DNA of 64,000 bases from contig CAVYBY010000006.1 of the NCBI GenBank assembly GCA_963766935.1, forward strand, positions 248,001 to 312,000, written 5' to 3'. This document shows, in pieces, positions 8,801 through 17,299 of this stretch. The notes below the pieces were generated by a model that saw only the letters and a program-made list of their open reading frames with translations, was not told the origin of the DNA and made no database searches. This DNA comes from CAVYBY01 sp963766935. Its GTDB lineage: Bacteria > Actinomycetota > UBA4738 > HRBIN12. Numbering within the stretch: the first letter of the stretch is position 1; each line of letters opens with the position of its first letter. The translations under genes were made by a program, and so were the position numbers.

Positions 8801-10219
8801 TCGGCAAGCGACGTCGCGGCCCGGCTCGGAGCGCCGGTCGAACAGGTGCTGGCCGCTCTCGAGCGGCTGGAGACCGAACGGATCGTCGCCCGCGGGACGA
8901 TGCGCCACGGCGCCGAGCTGGAGTGGTGCCACGTCGAGGTCCTGCGACGGATCCGCCGTCGCTCGCTTGCCGCCCTGCGGCGCGAGGTCGAGCCGGTCGG
9001 GGCCGGCACGTTCGGGCAGTTCTTGCCGGCGTGGCAGGGGGCGGACGAACCACGGTCGGGGCCGGGGACCTTGTCGGATGCGCTCGCGCGCCTGCAGGGC
9101 GCCGCGATCCCGGCCTCCATCCTCGAGGCCGACGTCCTGCCCGCGCGCGTGCTCGGGTACCGCGCGGCCGACCTGGATGCGCTGCTCGCGAGCGGCGATC
9201 TCGTTTGGATCGGCGCGGGCCCGTTGGGTCTCGACGACGGCCGTGTGACGCTGCTCTTTCGTGAGGGGGCGGCGGCGCTCGTCCCGCCGGCCGCCGACGA
9301 ACGTCCGACCGGACCGATCCACGAAGCCATCCGCAACCGGCTCGAGACCCGTGGCGCCTCCTTCTGGCTGGAGCTGGTCCACGCCGCGGGCACCGCGGAC
9401 GAACGGCAGCTGCTCGGCCCGCTGTGGGACCTGGTCTGGGCCGGCGAGATCACCAACGACACCCTGGCTCCGCTTCGCGCGTACGTACGCGGGATCCACG
9501 GTCGTCCCAAGCTTGCTCGCGGCAGCCGCCGGCCGCGTCCGGGTGGTCTCCGCTCGGCCGGGCCCGCGGCCGGCGCCGGACGCTGGTCGCTCGTGTCGTG
9601 GCTTCGTGAAACCGCCCCCTCGCACACCGAGGTCGCCCACGCTCGCGCGCTTCGTCTGCTCGATCGCCACGGGATCGTGACGCGCGAGACCGTGCTCGCC
9701 GAGTCGAGACCCGGTGGGTTCGCCGGCGTCTACCCGGTGCTTCGGGCGATGGAGGCCGCCGGAAGGGTCCGCCGCGGGTACTTCGTCGCCGGTCTGGGCG
9801 CCGCCCAGTTCGGCGAGGCCGGCGCGGTCGACCGGCTGCGTCAGATCAGAGCGGATGGATCGGACAAGCCCACCGCGCTGGTCCTGGCCGCGGCCGACCC
9901 GGCTCAGCCCTACGGAGCCGCGCTGCCGTGGCCGCGCTCGGGAACCTCCAGACCCTCCCGGTCGGCCGGCGGCTTCGTCGTTCTGGTCGACGGACGGCCC
10001 GGCGCGTTTCTCGAGCGCGGCGGGCGCAGCCTCGTGACGTTCGACGAGGAGCCGGCCTCGTGGACGGACGCGCTCGCATCGATCGTGAAGAACGGACGTA
10101 TGCGCCGGATCGAGCTCACGCGGATCGACGGTGAACCGGCCGCCGACAGCGGGGCCGCGCCGGCGCTTCGCAGCGCCGGCTTCGCCGACGGCTATCGCGG
10201 TCTCACAATTCGTTCGTAG
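5837..10219 (+). CDS. lhr: Lhr-family ATP-dependent helicase, full length
   Basis: 1,460 residues from GTG 5837. Helicase motifs appear in order: Q-like region FEEPTAAQSGGWPAI, motif I APTGSGKT (about residues 41-48), YVSPLRAL, TTPESLYLML, motif II DEIHSL, SAT in LSATQRPL, TSSLELGIDMGAVDLVIQ and the motif VI equivalent SGLQRIGRAGHQ. These define the Lhr core. The long C-terminal half (about residues 850-1460) corresponds to the Lhr extension with winged-helix and beta-barrel regions seen in bacterial Lhr. These enzymes are 3'-5' translocases acting on DNA or RNA:DNA hybrids in repair. The last 17 bp overlap the convergent nitrobindin gene. Confidence 0.93.
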   Translation: MVLDLFSPAVRSWFEHSFEEPTAAQSGGWPAIARGDHTLILAPTGSGKTLAAFLFAIDRLAAEAPPPDDRRTRVLYVSPLRALAVDVEKNLREPLAGIRELARDEGLAHVPEAAVRTGDTPASERRRMIKHPPDILITTPESLYLMLTSSARETLRGVRWVIVDEIHSLAATKRGAHLALSLERLEALTDAPPQRIGLSATQRPLDEIARFLGGRDETGPRPVTVVDAGHRKPMELQVVVPVEDMATYGRDEGGPRSDRGATNSIWPSIHPRLLELIREHTSTIIFVNARRLAERLATSLNELAGEELVRAHHGSLAREQRIEVEDALKRGTLRGLVATSSLELGIDMGAVDLVIQVESPPSVASGLQRIGRAGHQVGEPSRGRIFPKYRGDLLQAAVVAERMLAGQIEETRYLRSPLDVLAQQLVAMSAMDEWHVDDLFRTVRHAANFEDLTEGLFLGVLEMLAGRYPSDAFAELRPRVVWDREAGTVRAREGAGLIAVTSGGTIPDRGLFGVFMADGTRVGELDEEMVYESRQGEVFLLGASAWRIDEITLDRVVVSPAPGEIGRMPFWKGDGPGRPIELGRAMGAFVRSLEGVSREDVLRRLERDVGLDPLAAQNLVAYLDEQREATGAVPDDRTVVVERFRDELGDWRMCILSPFGSRVHAPWALAIEARLQERFGSGTQVLWSDDGIVVRLPEAVDRVPLEDLIFDPDEIEAEVVRALPNTALFAGVFREACARALLLPRRRIGKRTPLWQQRQRSADLLTEAAKHPTFPMLLEATRECLRDVFDVPALREVMAWLRSRQTRLVGVDTERASPFAISLLFRWIAVYMYEGDAPLAERRAAALALDPDLLRELLGEEELRDLLDPASIDEVELSLQRLSPERTARSADDIHDLLQTLGDLTELEVAARSGGDPTEPVISLLDDGRAILVIVGGEPRLAAAEDAARLRDGLGVVLPDGLPGAFTGLTERPLEGLVHRFARTHGPFSASDVAARLGAPVEQVLAALERLETERIVARGTMRHGAELEWCHVEVLRRIRRRSLAALRREVEPVGAGTFGQFLPAWQGADEPRSGPGTLSDALARLQGAAIPASILEADVLPARVLGYRAADLDALLASGDLVWIGAGPLGLDDGRVTLLFREGAAALVPPAADERPTGPIHEAIRNRLETRGASFWLELVHAAGTADERQLLGPLWDLVWAGEITNDTLAPLRAYVRGIHGRPKLARGSRRPRPGGLRSAGPAAGAGRWSLVSWLRETAPSHTEVAHARALRLLDRHGIVTRETVLAESRPGGFAGVYPVLRAMEAAGRVRRGYFVAGLGAAQFGEAGAVDRLRQIRADGSDKPTALVLAAADPAQPYGAALPWPRSGTSRPSRSAGGFVVLVDGRPGAFLERGGRSLVTFDEEPASWTDALASIVKNGRMRRIELTRIDGEPAADSGAAPALRSAGFADGYRGLTIRS

Positions 10220-10694
10220 ACCGGCGGAGCTCGGCCTCGAGATGGCGCGTCAGATCGACGTTCTCGGTGGCCATGTCCATCTGGTATCGCAGCACGTCGT
10301 CCTTGACCCGGTAGACGCGGCGGATCGCGACGACCCCCATTCCGGTCGAAGTCCTCCCGATCGCGCCCGGGCGCGCGTCGAGCTCCATCACACCGTCCTC
10401 GACGGTTCCCTCCGACACCTCGACGAGACCCAGCGGATGCGCGAGCGTCAACTCCACCGTGCGAACGTCGCGGCCTGGACGCAGGAACCCCTGCTCGAAA
10501 TGGAGCGGCTCATGGTCTTCGGCCGACCAGCTCTCCTGGCTCCACCTGAGGAACCGGTCCCCGACATGGTCGATCTGGATCTGCTCGGTGTAGGAGAAGT
10601 CCTCGATCGTCGGGTAGGACCCGCTGCCCGTTCCGGTCCACATGCCGAGGAGGAACGCGAGGCCCCGAAGGTCGGGATGAAGGTCGGGGGTCAC
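10203..10694 (-). CDS. nitrobindin-family heme-binding beta-barrel protein (peroxynitrite isomerase type)
   Basis: 163 residues from GTG 10694, the usual size for nitrobindins. The signature LGMWTGTGSGSYPTI near residues 17-31 is the conserved GxWxGxGxGxYPTI of the THAP4/nitrobindin fold. The C-terminal TRHLEAELRR contains the expected proximal heme ligand, His151. Family members bind ferric heme, react with NO and isomerise peroxynitrite to nitrate. The gene overlaps the 3' end of lhr head to head by 17 bp, which may limit simultaneous transcription. Confidence 0.85.
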   Translation of the reverse strand: MTPDLHPDLRGLAFLLGMWTGTGSGSYPTIEDFSYTEQIQIDHVGDRFLRWSQESWSAEDHEPLHFEQGFLRPGRDVRTVELTLAHPLGLVEVSEGTVEDGVMELDARPGAIGRTSTGMGVVAIRRVYRVKDDVLRYQMDMATENVDLTRHLEAELRRSTNEL

Positions 10695-10759
10695 GGTGCC
10701 GCACGCTAGCAGCGGGCGGGGCGTTCACCCCGCAAGCAGGAACGGCGAGCGCCGAGCGG

Positions 10760-11059
10760 TCACTTCTTCGGTGGGAAGGAGACGGCCTTGTCGAATTCGC
10801 CGATCCGCTTCTCGACGTCGTCGAGGAGCCCCTCGAGCCGCTTGATGCGCTCCGTGAGCGAGGCGACGTCCTGCTCGCCGCGCTTCGGAGCAGGCATGCG
10901 GATCGTCAGATCACCCTCGGTGACGCCGACCCCGTCCGAGGTCTTCGGCCGGTCCACGCCGATGCCGCCCTCACCGCGCAGCCGAGCCTGGAGTCCGAGC
11001 AACCCGTCCACGACCTCGCCGTGCACCCCACCGGGGCCGTTCATCCTCTTGTCGCTCAC
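10760..11059 (-). CDS. small coiled-coil protein of unknown function
   Basis: 99 residues from GTG 11059 (VSDKRMNGPGG). The glycine-rich N-terminal half contains GEVVDGLLGLQARLRGEGG. The C-terminal third (SLTERIKRLEGLLDDVEKRIGEFDKAV) has heptad-like hydrophobic spacing and is probably a short coiled coil. The frame stays open to 11221, but that extension has unlikely composition and overlaps the upstream region of the divergent gene at 11238, so the inner start is chosen. No homologous family is recognised, and no membrane segment is present. Confidence 0.45.
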   Translation of the reverse strand: MSDKRMNGPGGVHGEVVDGLLGLQARLRGEGGIGVDRPKTSDGVGVTEGDLTIRMPAPKRGEQDVASLTERIKRLEGLLDDVEKRIGEFDKAVSFPPKK

Positions 11060-11237
11060 CTTTTCACCGTCCTCCACTGCGCTCGGGAGCCGCGGCACCC
11101 CACCCGCGGATGGCGATGCTACGCCGCCTGGGAGCGTCCACTCAATCCTCCGAATGGCTGCCTTCTCAGCGATGCAGCATTTGACGTAGGGTACCGTGGC
11201 CAAGTCTGCAGCGCAATCCATCCTCGGAGGTCATTCG

Positions 11238-12080
11238 GTGCGCAGCCGTTTCGTCGCCGTCGCGGCGTTCTTGCTCGCCTCGGCGAGCCTCGACCTCGTC
11301 GCCACCGCCACTGCCGCCTCGGCCGCGGCGTGTCCCCGCTACCCCACCGTCGTGAAACGCGGCTCGATCCACACGAACGGCATCCACGAGGTTTCGGGGC
11401 TCGAATGGAGCGCTCGCCGGCGTGTGCTCTGGTTCGAACAGGACTCCGGGAACCCGGCGCGTCTGTACGCCGCCACCAGATCGGGCCGGGCGCGCGCGAA
11501 CATCCTCATCCCCAATGCCCACAACCACGACTGGGAAGACATGGCGCTTGCCGGCAACCGGATCTACATGGGCGACATCGGCGACAACGGCAGCAAGCGG
11601 CCCGACATCCAGATCTACGTCCTGCCCGAACCGCGGTTGACCGTCCATCGCGCGCCCGCGCGCGTGCTCAACCTTCGCTACCCCGACGGCGCCCACAACG
11701 CCGAGGCGATGGTCGTCGACCCCGTCGTCGGTCGTCTGTTCATCATCACCAAGGAACGCGACCGGGACTTCGCCGACGTGTATCGCGTGAAGGTGACGAA
11801 CTTCCGCAGCGGGGCGACCAGACGGCTCCAACGGATCGGGCGGATCCCCATCGGCAACGTGACGGCAGCCGATCTCGGGCCCGAAGGCCTGATCGTGAAG
11901 AACTACCGGCACGGGTTGCTGTATCGCTGGGCGAATGACCGTCGAGTCGCAACGGCGATCCGAGGACGGCCCTGCACCGTCGAGATCGGGTTCGGCGAAT
12001 CCATCACCTTTGCGCCGGGCGCGCTGTACGCGGTTCCCGAGGGGCAGACCCCGCCGATCTACCGCACGCTGCGCGCCTGA
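11238..12080 (+). CDS. secreted protein, probable beta-propeller
   Basis: 280 residues from GTG 11238, chosen because GGAGG lies 8 nt upstream and the protein then begins with an ideal signal peptide (VRSRFVAVAAFLLASASLDLV, cleavage expected after AASA near residue 33). The mature part repeats strands such as VSGLEWSARRRVLWFEQDSGNPARLYA, DMALAGNRIYMGDIGDN and EAMVVDPVVGRLFIITKE. This matches extracellular propeller proteins annotated as phytase-like or PE-PGRS-type. There are few cysteines (one pair possible). No catalytic motif is assignable. Its last 22 bp overlap the convergent membrane-protein gene at 12059. Confidence 0.65.
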   Translation: MRSRFVAVAAFLLASASLDLVATATAASAAACPRYPTVVKRGSIHTNGIHEVSGLEWSARRRVLWFEQDSGNPARLYAATRSGRARANILIPNAHNHDWEDMALAGNRIYMGDIGDNGSKRPDIQIYVLPEPRLTVHRAPARVLNLRYPDGAHNAEAMVVDPVVGRLFIITKERDRDFADVYRVKVTNFRSGATRRLQRIGRIPIGNVTAADLGPEGLIVKNYRHGLLYRWANDRRVATAIRGRPCTVEIGFGESITFAPGALYAVPEGQTPPIYRTLRA

Positions 12081-13963
12081 GACCCGCGGCCGAGGCGGGT
12101 GACCGCGACCGCGGCCCACCCGGCGGCGCCGACGACGAGCGTCACTCCCCACGCCCCCGCGCGGGAGCCGACCGAGACTCCGAGGCGATCGGCGATGATG
12201 CCGGCGAGCGCCAGGCCGCCGAGGCCGAGCGCCGGGGCGAGGCCGGCCCGGAGCCACGCCTCGCGGGTGAGGAACCAGGCCCAGCCGATCCCCGCGAACA
12301 AGACGATCGCGAAGAAGATCGCCGCCGTCTCCGGCGCGATCACCCGCGCGCGGGGACCCACGCGATATGCGAGCGACACCTTTGGGATCGATCCCCGGAA
12401 GACCACAAGCCCGTCCACCGCGTCGGCCTCCGGATGCGTGGCGGCGACGTGGGCAACGCTCCTGAAATACAGACCCGAGACGATCACGACCGGATCGTGC
12501 GGCAACACCGACCGGACGGAAGGCCAGACGAGGTCCGCATCGTGGGTGAACGCCGGCTCGGACGGACGTTCGGTCTGCCGCCCGGCCAGCGCGTCGCCGG
12601 GGTCGCCGACGAACACGTGGACGTCACCGACGCGTGAGGGATCGATCAGCGCGCGGATCCGGCGAATCGCCGTCGTCGCGCCGTGGACCGGCAGCCGCGG
12701 AGCGTCGACCACGACGACGACCTTCGTGCCCGCGGACGTAGCGTCGACGACTCCGGCCAGCTGCTGGAGCGCGGGGAGCCGCGCGTCCGGAATCGCCGGG
12801 GGCCGGTCCCACCACGAGGTGGCCGTCAGGACGACCGCGCCGATGACCACGGACGCACCCAGGATTCCCAAGCCGAGCGCCGCGGCGGGTCGCACCCGGG
12901 CACCGGCCCGGATGAGACCTCCGACGGCGACCGCCGCAAGGATCGGAACCGCGAGGGCGAACGCGACCAGTCGGTGTGCGGGCAGATCCACACCCACTTC
13001 GATCGCGACCACACTTGCCGCGCCCGTGAGCGCCCAGACCGTGAGCAGACGGCGGCCCGCCGGGACCGGCCCATCCGCGGCCCGGAGCAGGACGAGACCG
13101 GCGATCGCGAGCGCCACGACGATCGGGACGGAGACGATCGGGTACAGGCGATTCAGCTTCTCGAGCAGCTCCGTTCGATCCGGCAGCTGTGGCGAGAGCA
13201 GCCGCCCGGGTGCCAGCGCCAGCACGATCCAGCCGGCGACGGCGCCGATCCCCACTCCGGCGGCCAGACGGACCGCGGTCGCGCGGTCGCGGCCGGCGGC
13301 AGCGGTCCACACCGCGGTCGCGAGCAGCAAGAGCGCCGCGAACGACGCGATCGGCCAGTGGAACGCCGCCGCGCCCGCAAGCAGCAGGCCGCCGCCCGCC
13401 AGGCCGGCGCCACCCGTCGAGGGCAGCAGCAGCAACGTGAATCCGCCGAGCAGGACGACCGCGGCGAGCAGGTTGTCGAAGTAGCCGGCCGCGAACAGGT
13501 CCACGTTCGCGGACGCGCCGACCAACAAGACGACCACCCCCATGAGCCAAACGGGCCGGCGCAGAACGCCGATCGCAAAGGCGCCGGCGGCCAGGGCGAG
13601 CGCGGCCGCGGCCGCGGCCGGGAGCCCGAAGGCGATCTCGGCGGGCGAGACGCCGCCGATGCCGGCGACCACGGCGACCACGATCGGCAGCCCCGGCCGG
13701 TCGACGCCGGCATCGATGACGTTCGGCCCGGGCGCCGGCAACCCGTCCAATCCGAGCTGCGCAACGACATTGGATCGCCAGACGGCCTGGGGCGTGTCGG
13801 AACCGACCGCCGTCCGCACGTCGTGGATCGCATAGGTGCCCAGATAGACACCGGCGACGATCAGGAGGGCCGCGACGATCGATGCGGCCTGCGCCGCGTG
13901 GGCACCGCGTCCGCTGCTCAGAACCCCTCGTCGTACTCGGCGTCGGTCACCGGCGCTCCCCAC
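12059..13963 (-). CDS. large polytopic membrane protein, possibly GT-C-like
   Basis: About 634 residues with roughly twelve hydrophobic segments, an extracytoplasmic soluble region (about residues 390-520, TKVVVVVDAPRLPVHG...) and three more membrane segments at the C-terminus. The first loop contains the acidic motif GSDTPQAVWRSN, reminiscent of the Asp-containing first loop of GT-C glycosyltransferases, but no family can be named. The start is uncertain: no ATG/GTG/TTG lies near the first membrane segment except GTG 13963, which would overlap the upstream cupin gene by 46 bp. A CTG overlapping the cupin stop is the alternative. Translational coupling to the cupin gene is likely. Confidence 0.55.
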   Translation of the reverse strand: MGSAGDRRRVRRGVLSSGRGAHAAQAASIVAALLIVAGVYLGTYAIHDVRTAVGSDTPQAVWRSNVVAQLGLDGLPAPGPNVIDAGVDRPGLPIVVAVVAGIGGVSPAEIAFGLPAAAAAALALAAGAFAIGVLRRPVWLMGVVVLLVGASANVDLFAAGYFDNLLAAVVLLGGFTLLLLPSTGGAGLAGGGLLLAGAAAFHWPIASFAALLLLATAVWTAAAGRDRATAVRLAAGVGIGAVAGWIVLALAPGRLLSPQLPDRTELLEKLNRLYPIVSVPIVVALAIAGLVLLRAADGPVPAGRRLLTVWALTGAASVVAIEVGVDLPAHRLVAFALAVPILAAVAVGGLIRAGARVRPAAALGLGILGASVVIGAVVLTATSWWDRPPAIPDARLPALQQLAGVVDATSAGTKVVVVVDAPRLPVHGATTAIRRIRALIDPSRVGDVHVFVGDPGDALAGRQTERPSEPAFTHDADLVWPSVRSVLPHDPVVIVSGLYFRSVAHVAATHPEADAVDGLVVFRGSIPKVSLAYRVGPRARVIAPETAAIFFAIVLFAGIGWAWFLTREAWLRAGLAPALGLGGLALAGIIADRLGVSVGSRAGAWGVTLVVGAAGWAAVAVTRLGRGSQARSVR

Positions 13964-14304
13964 TCCGGCGCGCCTTGCCCGTTGACCGCCACGTGCACGA
14001 CCGGCGTGTCGGGCGTCCCGCCGTGGAAGTGCCACTCGTCGGACCCCACGTGGACGACGTCCCCGGCCTCGAGCACGCGGCCCTGTTCCCCCCGGGTTCG
14101 AACGCGGCCGAGGCCGGACACACCGAACAGGAACTGACCGCCGGGGTGCCGGTGCCAGTGCGTCCGCGCTCCGGGACTGAAATTCACGATCCCGACGTTG
14201 GTCCCGTCGGATGCGGTGAGCGTGCCTCGGAGCCAGACCTCGCCGGCGAAGCGGCCGTCGTCGCCCCGCTCGTAGGTTCCCTCCGACGCCGGCGCAGCTT
14301 CCAC
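13918..14304 (-). CDS. small cupin-domain protein
   Basis: 128 residues from GTG 14304. The two conserved cupin motifs are visible: motif 1 PGARTHWHRHPGGQFLFGVSGLG (metal-binding His residues in HWHRH) and motif 2 GDVVHVGSDEWHFHGG (His of WHFH). This predicts a single conserved beta-barrel binding one divalent metal. Stand-alone cupins of this type are dioxygenases, isomerases or carbohydrate binders; the substrate is unknown. The gene lies directly upstream of, and probably overlaps, the membrane-protein gene on the same strand. Confidence 0.8.
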   Translation of the reverse strand: MEAAPASEGTYERGDDGRFAGEVWLRGTLTASDGTNVGIVNFSPGARTHWHRHPGGQFLFGVSGLGRVRTRGEQGRVLEAGDVVHVGSDEWHFHGGTPDTPVVHVAVNGQGAPEWGAPVTDAEYDEGF

Positions 14305-14435
14305 GTCGCGGAGCCTAGCAGCGCCGGGCGGATCGCCCGGGCCCGCCGCGAAGCCCGTCCCGGGAATGTCTCATGGGGGCCGTACCGTTCTTCTGGTTGC
14401 GGTGCAGCAGCGCCGTTCGATAGGTGGGAGCCAAG

Positions 14436-16772
14436 ATGCCCGAACAACTGGAAACGAAGATCCTTCCTCTGCTGCCGCTTTCGAGCGGCGTCGTTCTGCC
14501 CGGCATGGTCGTGACGCTCATGCTGGAGACCGATGAGGCCCAGGCCGCCGCTGCCGCGGCACGCGCCGGCGACGACACCATTCTTCTCGTCCCGCGTGTC
14601 GGCGAGGCCTATGCCCGCGTCGGCACGGTGGCCCAGATCGAGGACACCGGCCAGCTGCGGAACGGGGTCGAGGCGCTGGTGATCCGCGGCGTCCGACGCG
14701 CGGTGGTCACCACCGGCGTGGCCGGAACCGGCGACGCCACATGGGTGATGGTCGCCGACGCCGTCGAGCAGAGCGGCGACACGGAGCGCGCCCGCGAGTT
14801 GGGGCGCGAGTATCGCGCGACCCTCGAGAACATCCTGGAGACACGCGGCGCCGCACCGATCGCCGAGATCCTGCGCGGCATCGATTCGCCCGGCGACCTC
14901 GCCGACATGTCCGGCTACTCCCCCGATCTCTCGACGGCCCAGAAGATCGAGGTCCTCGAGACCCTCGACGTCGAGCGCCGTCTGGAGCGAGTCGTCGAAT
15001 GGGCGCGGGACACCCTGGCCGAGATCACGGTGAAGGACCAGATCCGCGAGGAGGTCCAGGAAGGACTCGACAAGCGCCAGCGTGAGTTCATCCTGCGCCA
15101 GCAGATGGACGCCATCCGCAAGGAGCTGGGCGAGGACGCCGGCGACGACGTCATCGAGACGTACCGCACGAAGATCGCCGAGGCCGGGATGCCGGACGAC
15201 GTTCGAGCCGAGGCGGAGCGCGAGCTCGGCCGGCTCGAGCGCACATCCGAGCAGTCCCCCGAGTACGGCTGGATCCGGACCTACCTGGACTGGATGACCG
15301 AGCTTCCGTGGAACGTGCGGACCGACGACAACTTCGATATCGCCGACGCCAAGCGCATCCTCGATGAGGACCACACCGGCCTGACCGACGTGAAGGATCG
15401 CATCCTGGAGTACCTGGCCGTCCGCAAGCTCCGCAAGGAGCGCGGGCTCGGCGAGGCGACCGGGCGCGGCTCGGGCGCGATCCTCACGCTGATCGGACCC
15501 CCCGGGGTCGGCAAGACCTCGCTCGGCGAGTCCGTCGCGCGTGCGCTCGGGCGGAAGTTCGTCCGCGTCTCGCTCGGCGGCATCCACGACGAGGCGGAGA
15601 TCCGCGGTCACCGCCGCACCTATGTCGGCGCCCTGCCCGGACGCATCGTGCGCGCATTGAAGGACGCGGGGACGAAGAACCCCGTGATGATGCTGGACGA
15701 GATCGACAAGGTCGGCGCCGACTGGCGCGGCGACCCGTCGTCCGCCCTGCTCGAGGTTCTCGACCCGGCGCAGAACCACACGTTCCGCGACCACTACCTC
15801 GACGTCGACCTGGATCTCAGCGAGGTGCTGTTCATCGCGACGGGAAATGTGGCCGAGACGATCCCCGGCCCGCTGCTCGACCGGATGGAGGTCATCCGGC
15901 TCGACGGCTACACCGAGGACGAGAAGGTCCTCATCGCGCGCGACCATCTGCTCCGCCGCCAGCTCGAGCGAAACGGCCTCGAAACGGAGCCGGCCGAGGT
16001 CGAGATCACCGACGACGCGCTGAAGGCGATCGTCGGCGATTACACACGCGAGGCCGGCGTCCGAAACCTCGAGCGCGAGCTCGGCAAGGCCCTTCGAAAG
16101 GTCGCGACCAAGATCGCCGGGGCCGAGGTCACACCGCCGGTCGTCATCGACGCCGGCGACGTGCGCACGTATCTCGGGCGCCAGCGGTTCTTCTTCGAGG
16201 CCGCCGAGCGGACGAGCGTCCCCGGCGTGGCGACCGGCCTGGCCGTCACGGGCACCGGCGGCGACGTCCTGTTCGTCGAGGCGAACGTGATGGACGGCGA
16301 GCCCGGGCTCACGCTGACGGGTCAGCTCGGCGACGTGATGAAGGAGTCGGCGCAGATCGCGCTGTCGTACGTGCGCGGGCACGCCGAGGAGCTGGGGATC
16401 GACCCCGAGCGGCTCAACCGGCGGTTCCACGTCCACGTTCCTGCGGGCGCGGTCCCGAAGGACGGGCCGTCGGCCGGCGTCACGATGACGACGGCGCTCG
16501 CCAGCCTGCTCACGGGGCGGCCGGTTCGCTCGACCGTGGGGATGACCGGCGAGATCACGCTGTCCGGCCGCGTTCTTCCGATCGGCGGACTCAAGCAGAA
16601 GGTGCTCGCCGCCCACCGGGCCGGTCTGAAGGAGGTCGTCCTGCCCCTTCGCAACGAGGGCGATCTGGAGGACGTGCCCGAACAGGTGCGCGAGGAGATG
16701 GCGTTCCACCCCGCCGAGACCGTGGACGATGTCCTTTCATGGGCGCTCGAGCCGGAGCCGGTCACGGTCTGA
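14436..16772 (+). CDS. lon: ATP-dependent protease Lon
   Basis: 778 residues from ATG 14436 (a GGGAG site lies about 7 nt upstream; the in-frame GTG at 14424 is less likely). It has the N-terminal substrate-recognition domain (LPLLPLSSGVVLPGMVVTL), a helical linker, an AAA+ module with Walker A GPPGVGKTS, Walker B VMMLDEIDK and GNVAETIPGPLLDRMEVI, and a C-terminal serine protease with DGPSAGVTM (catalytic Ser) and the catalytic Lys in LKQKVLAAHRAG. Lon degrades misfolded and regulatory cytosolic proteins. The length matches bacterial LonA. It stands alone, with a convergent gene downstream. Confidence 0.96.
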   Translation: MPEQLETKILPLLPLSSGVVLPGMVVTLMLETDEAQAAAAAARAGDDTILLVPRVGEAYARVGTVAQIEDTGQLRNGVEALVIRGVRRAVVTTGVAGTGDATWVMVADAVEQSGDTERARELGREYRATLENILETRGAAPIAEILRGIDSPGDLADMSGYSPDLSTAQKIEVLETLDVERRLERVVEWARDTLAEITVKDQIREEVQEGLDKRQREFILRQQMDAIRKELGEDAGDDVIETYRTKIAEAGMPDDVRAEAERELGRLERTSEQSPEYGWIRTYLDWMTELPWNVRTDDNFDIADAKRILDEDHTGLTDVKDRILEYLAVRKLRKERGLGEATGRGSGAILTLIGPPGVGKTSLGESVARALGRKFVRVSLGGIHDEAEIRGHRRTYVGALPGRIVRALKDAGTKNPVMMLDEIDKVGADWRGDPSSALLEVLDPAQNHTFRDHYLDVDLDLSEVLFIATGNVAETIPGPLLDRMEVIRLDGYTEDEKVLIARDHLLRRQLERNGLETEPAEVEITDDALKAIVGDYTREAGVRNLERELGKALRKVATKIAGAEVTPPVVIDAGDVRTYLGRQRFFFEAAERTSVPGVATGLAVTGTGGDVLFVEANVMDGEPGLTLTGQLGDVMKESAQIALSYVRGHAEELGIDPERLNRRFHVHVPAGAVPKDGPSAGVTMTTALASLLTGRPVRSTVGMTGEITLSGRVLPIGGLKQKVLAAHRAGLKEVVLPLRNEGDLEDVPEQVREEMAFHPAETVDDVLSWALEPEPVTV

Positions 16773-16804
16773 CCGGCCCGGCTCGGAGTTTGCCTGCGGC
16801 GCCC

Positions 16805-17215
16805 TCAGGACCAAAAGGCGTCCACGGCCGGCGAGTCGGCGACGTACTGCCAAACCTCGACGACACGCTCGTCCACGATGTGGAAGTGCTGGATCTGAAG
16901 GCTGTCCAAGACGGCGTCGCCGCGCCGGCCGGTCGAGCGGGCGACCGCCGCCGCGCCGTCGTCGTTGGCGAGGATCTCCTGGACCTCCACCCGGAACGTG
17001 CCGGCGGTGAGCTCCATGGTGCGGCCGAAGAAGCTCATGACCGCCTCGATGCCGCGATGGTCCCCGCCGAGGATTCCGAGTCGCTGGGCGTGCCACACGA
17101 TCTCCTGATGGAAGAGGCGCTGAATCGTGGCCATGTCCCCGGCCGCGAACGCCTCGTAGCCGGATCGCAAGAGCTCTGCGTTTCGGGCCGCCCGGTCCGT
17201 GATCGCCTCGGTCAT
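16805..17215 (-). CDS. SnoaL/NTF2-like protein
   Basis: 136 residues from ATG 17215 (MTEAITDRAARNAELLRSGYEAFAAGD). The motif LLRSGYEAFAAGDMATIQRLFHQEIVWH followed by GIEAVMSFFGRTMELTAGTFRVEVQEIL is the helix-then-curved-sheet pattern of the SnoaL-like NTF2 superfamily. The fold makes a cone-shaped pocket used by isomerases, hydrolases and ligand binders. The catalytic identity cannot be determined. It is convergent with lon. A purine-rich AAAGGAGCAGGAG tract precedes the start, so the longer frame from 17239 is unnecessary. Confidence 0.75.
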   Translation of the reverse strand: MTEAITDRAARNAELLRSGYEAFAAGDMATIQRLFHQEIVWHAQRLGILGGDHRGIEAVMSFFGRTMELTAGTFRVEVQEILANDDGAAAVARSTGRRGDAVLDSLQIQHFHIVDERVVEVWQYVADSPAVDAFWS

Positions 17216-17299
17216 CTCCTGCTCCTTTCGTCGGTTCATCGAGCATAGGGAATCGCGGCAGCGCGTCGCATCGACGGTTCAGTCGATCTTTTCGTGCGT

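Noticed and set aside
14184..16709. 841-codon open frame antisense to lon
   Set aside because: It is the GC-driven mirror frame of lon: it lacks a family motif, has extreme D/R/L composition and coincides exactly with the conserved Lon frame.
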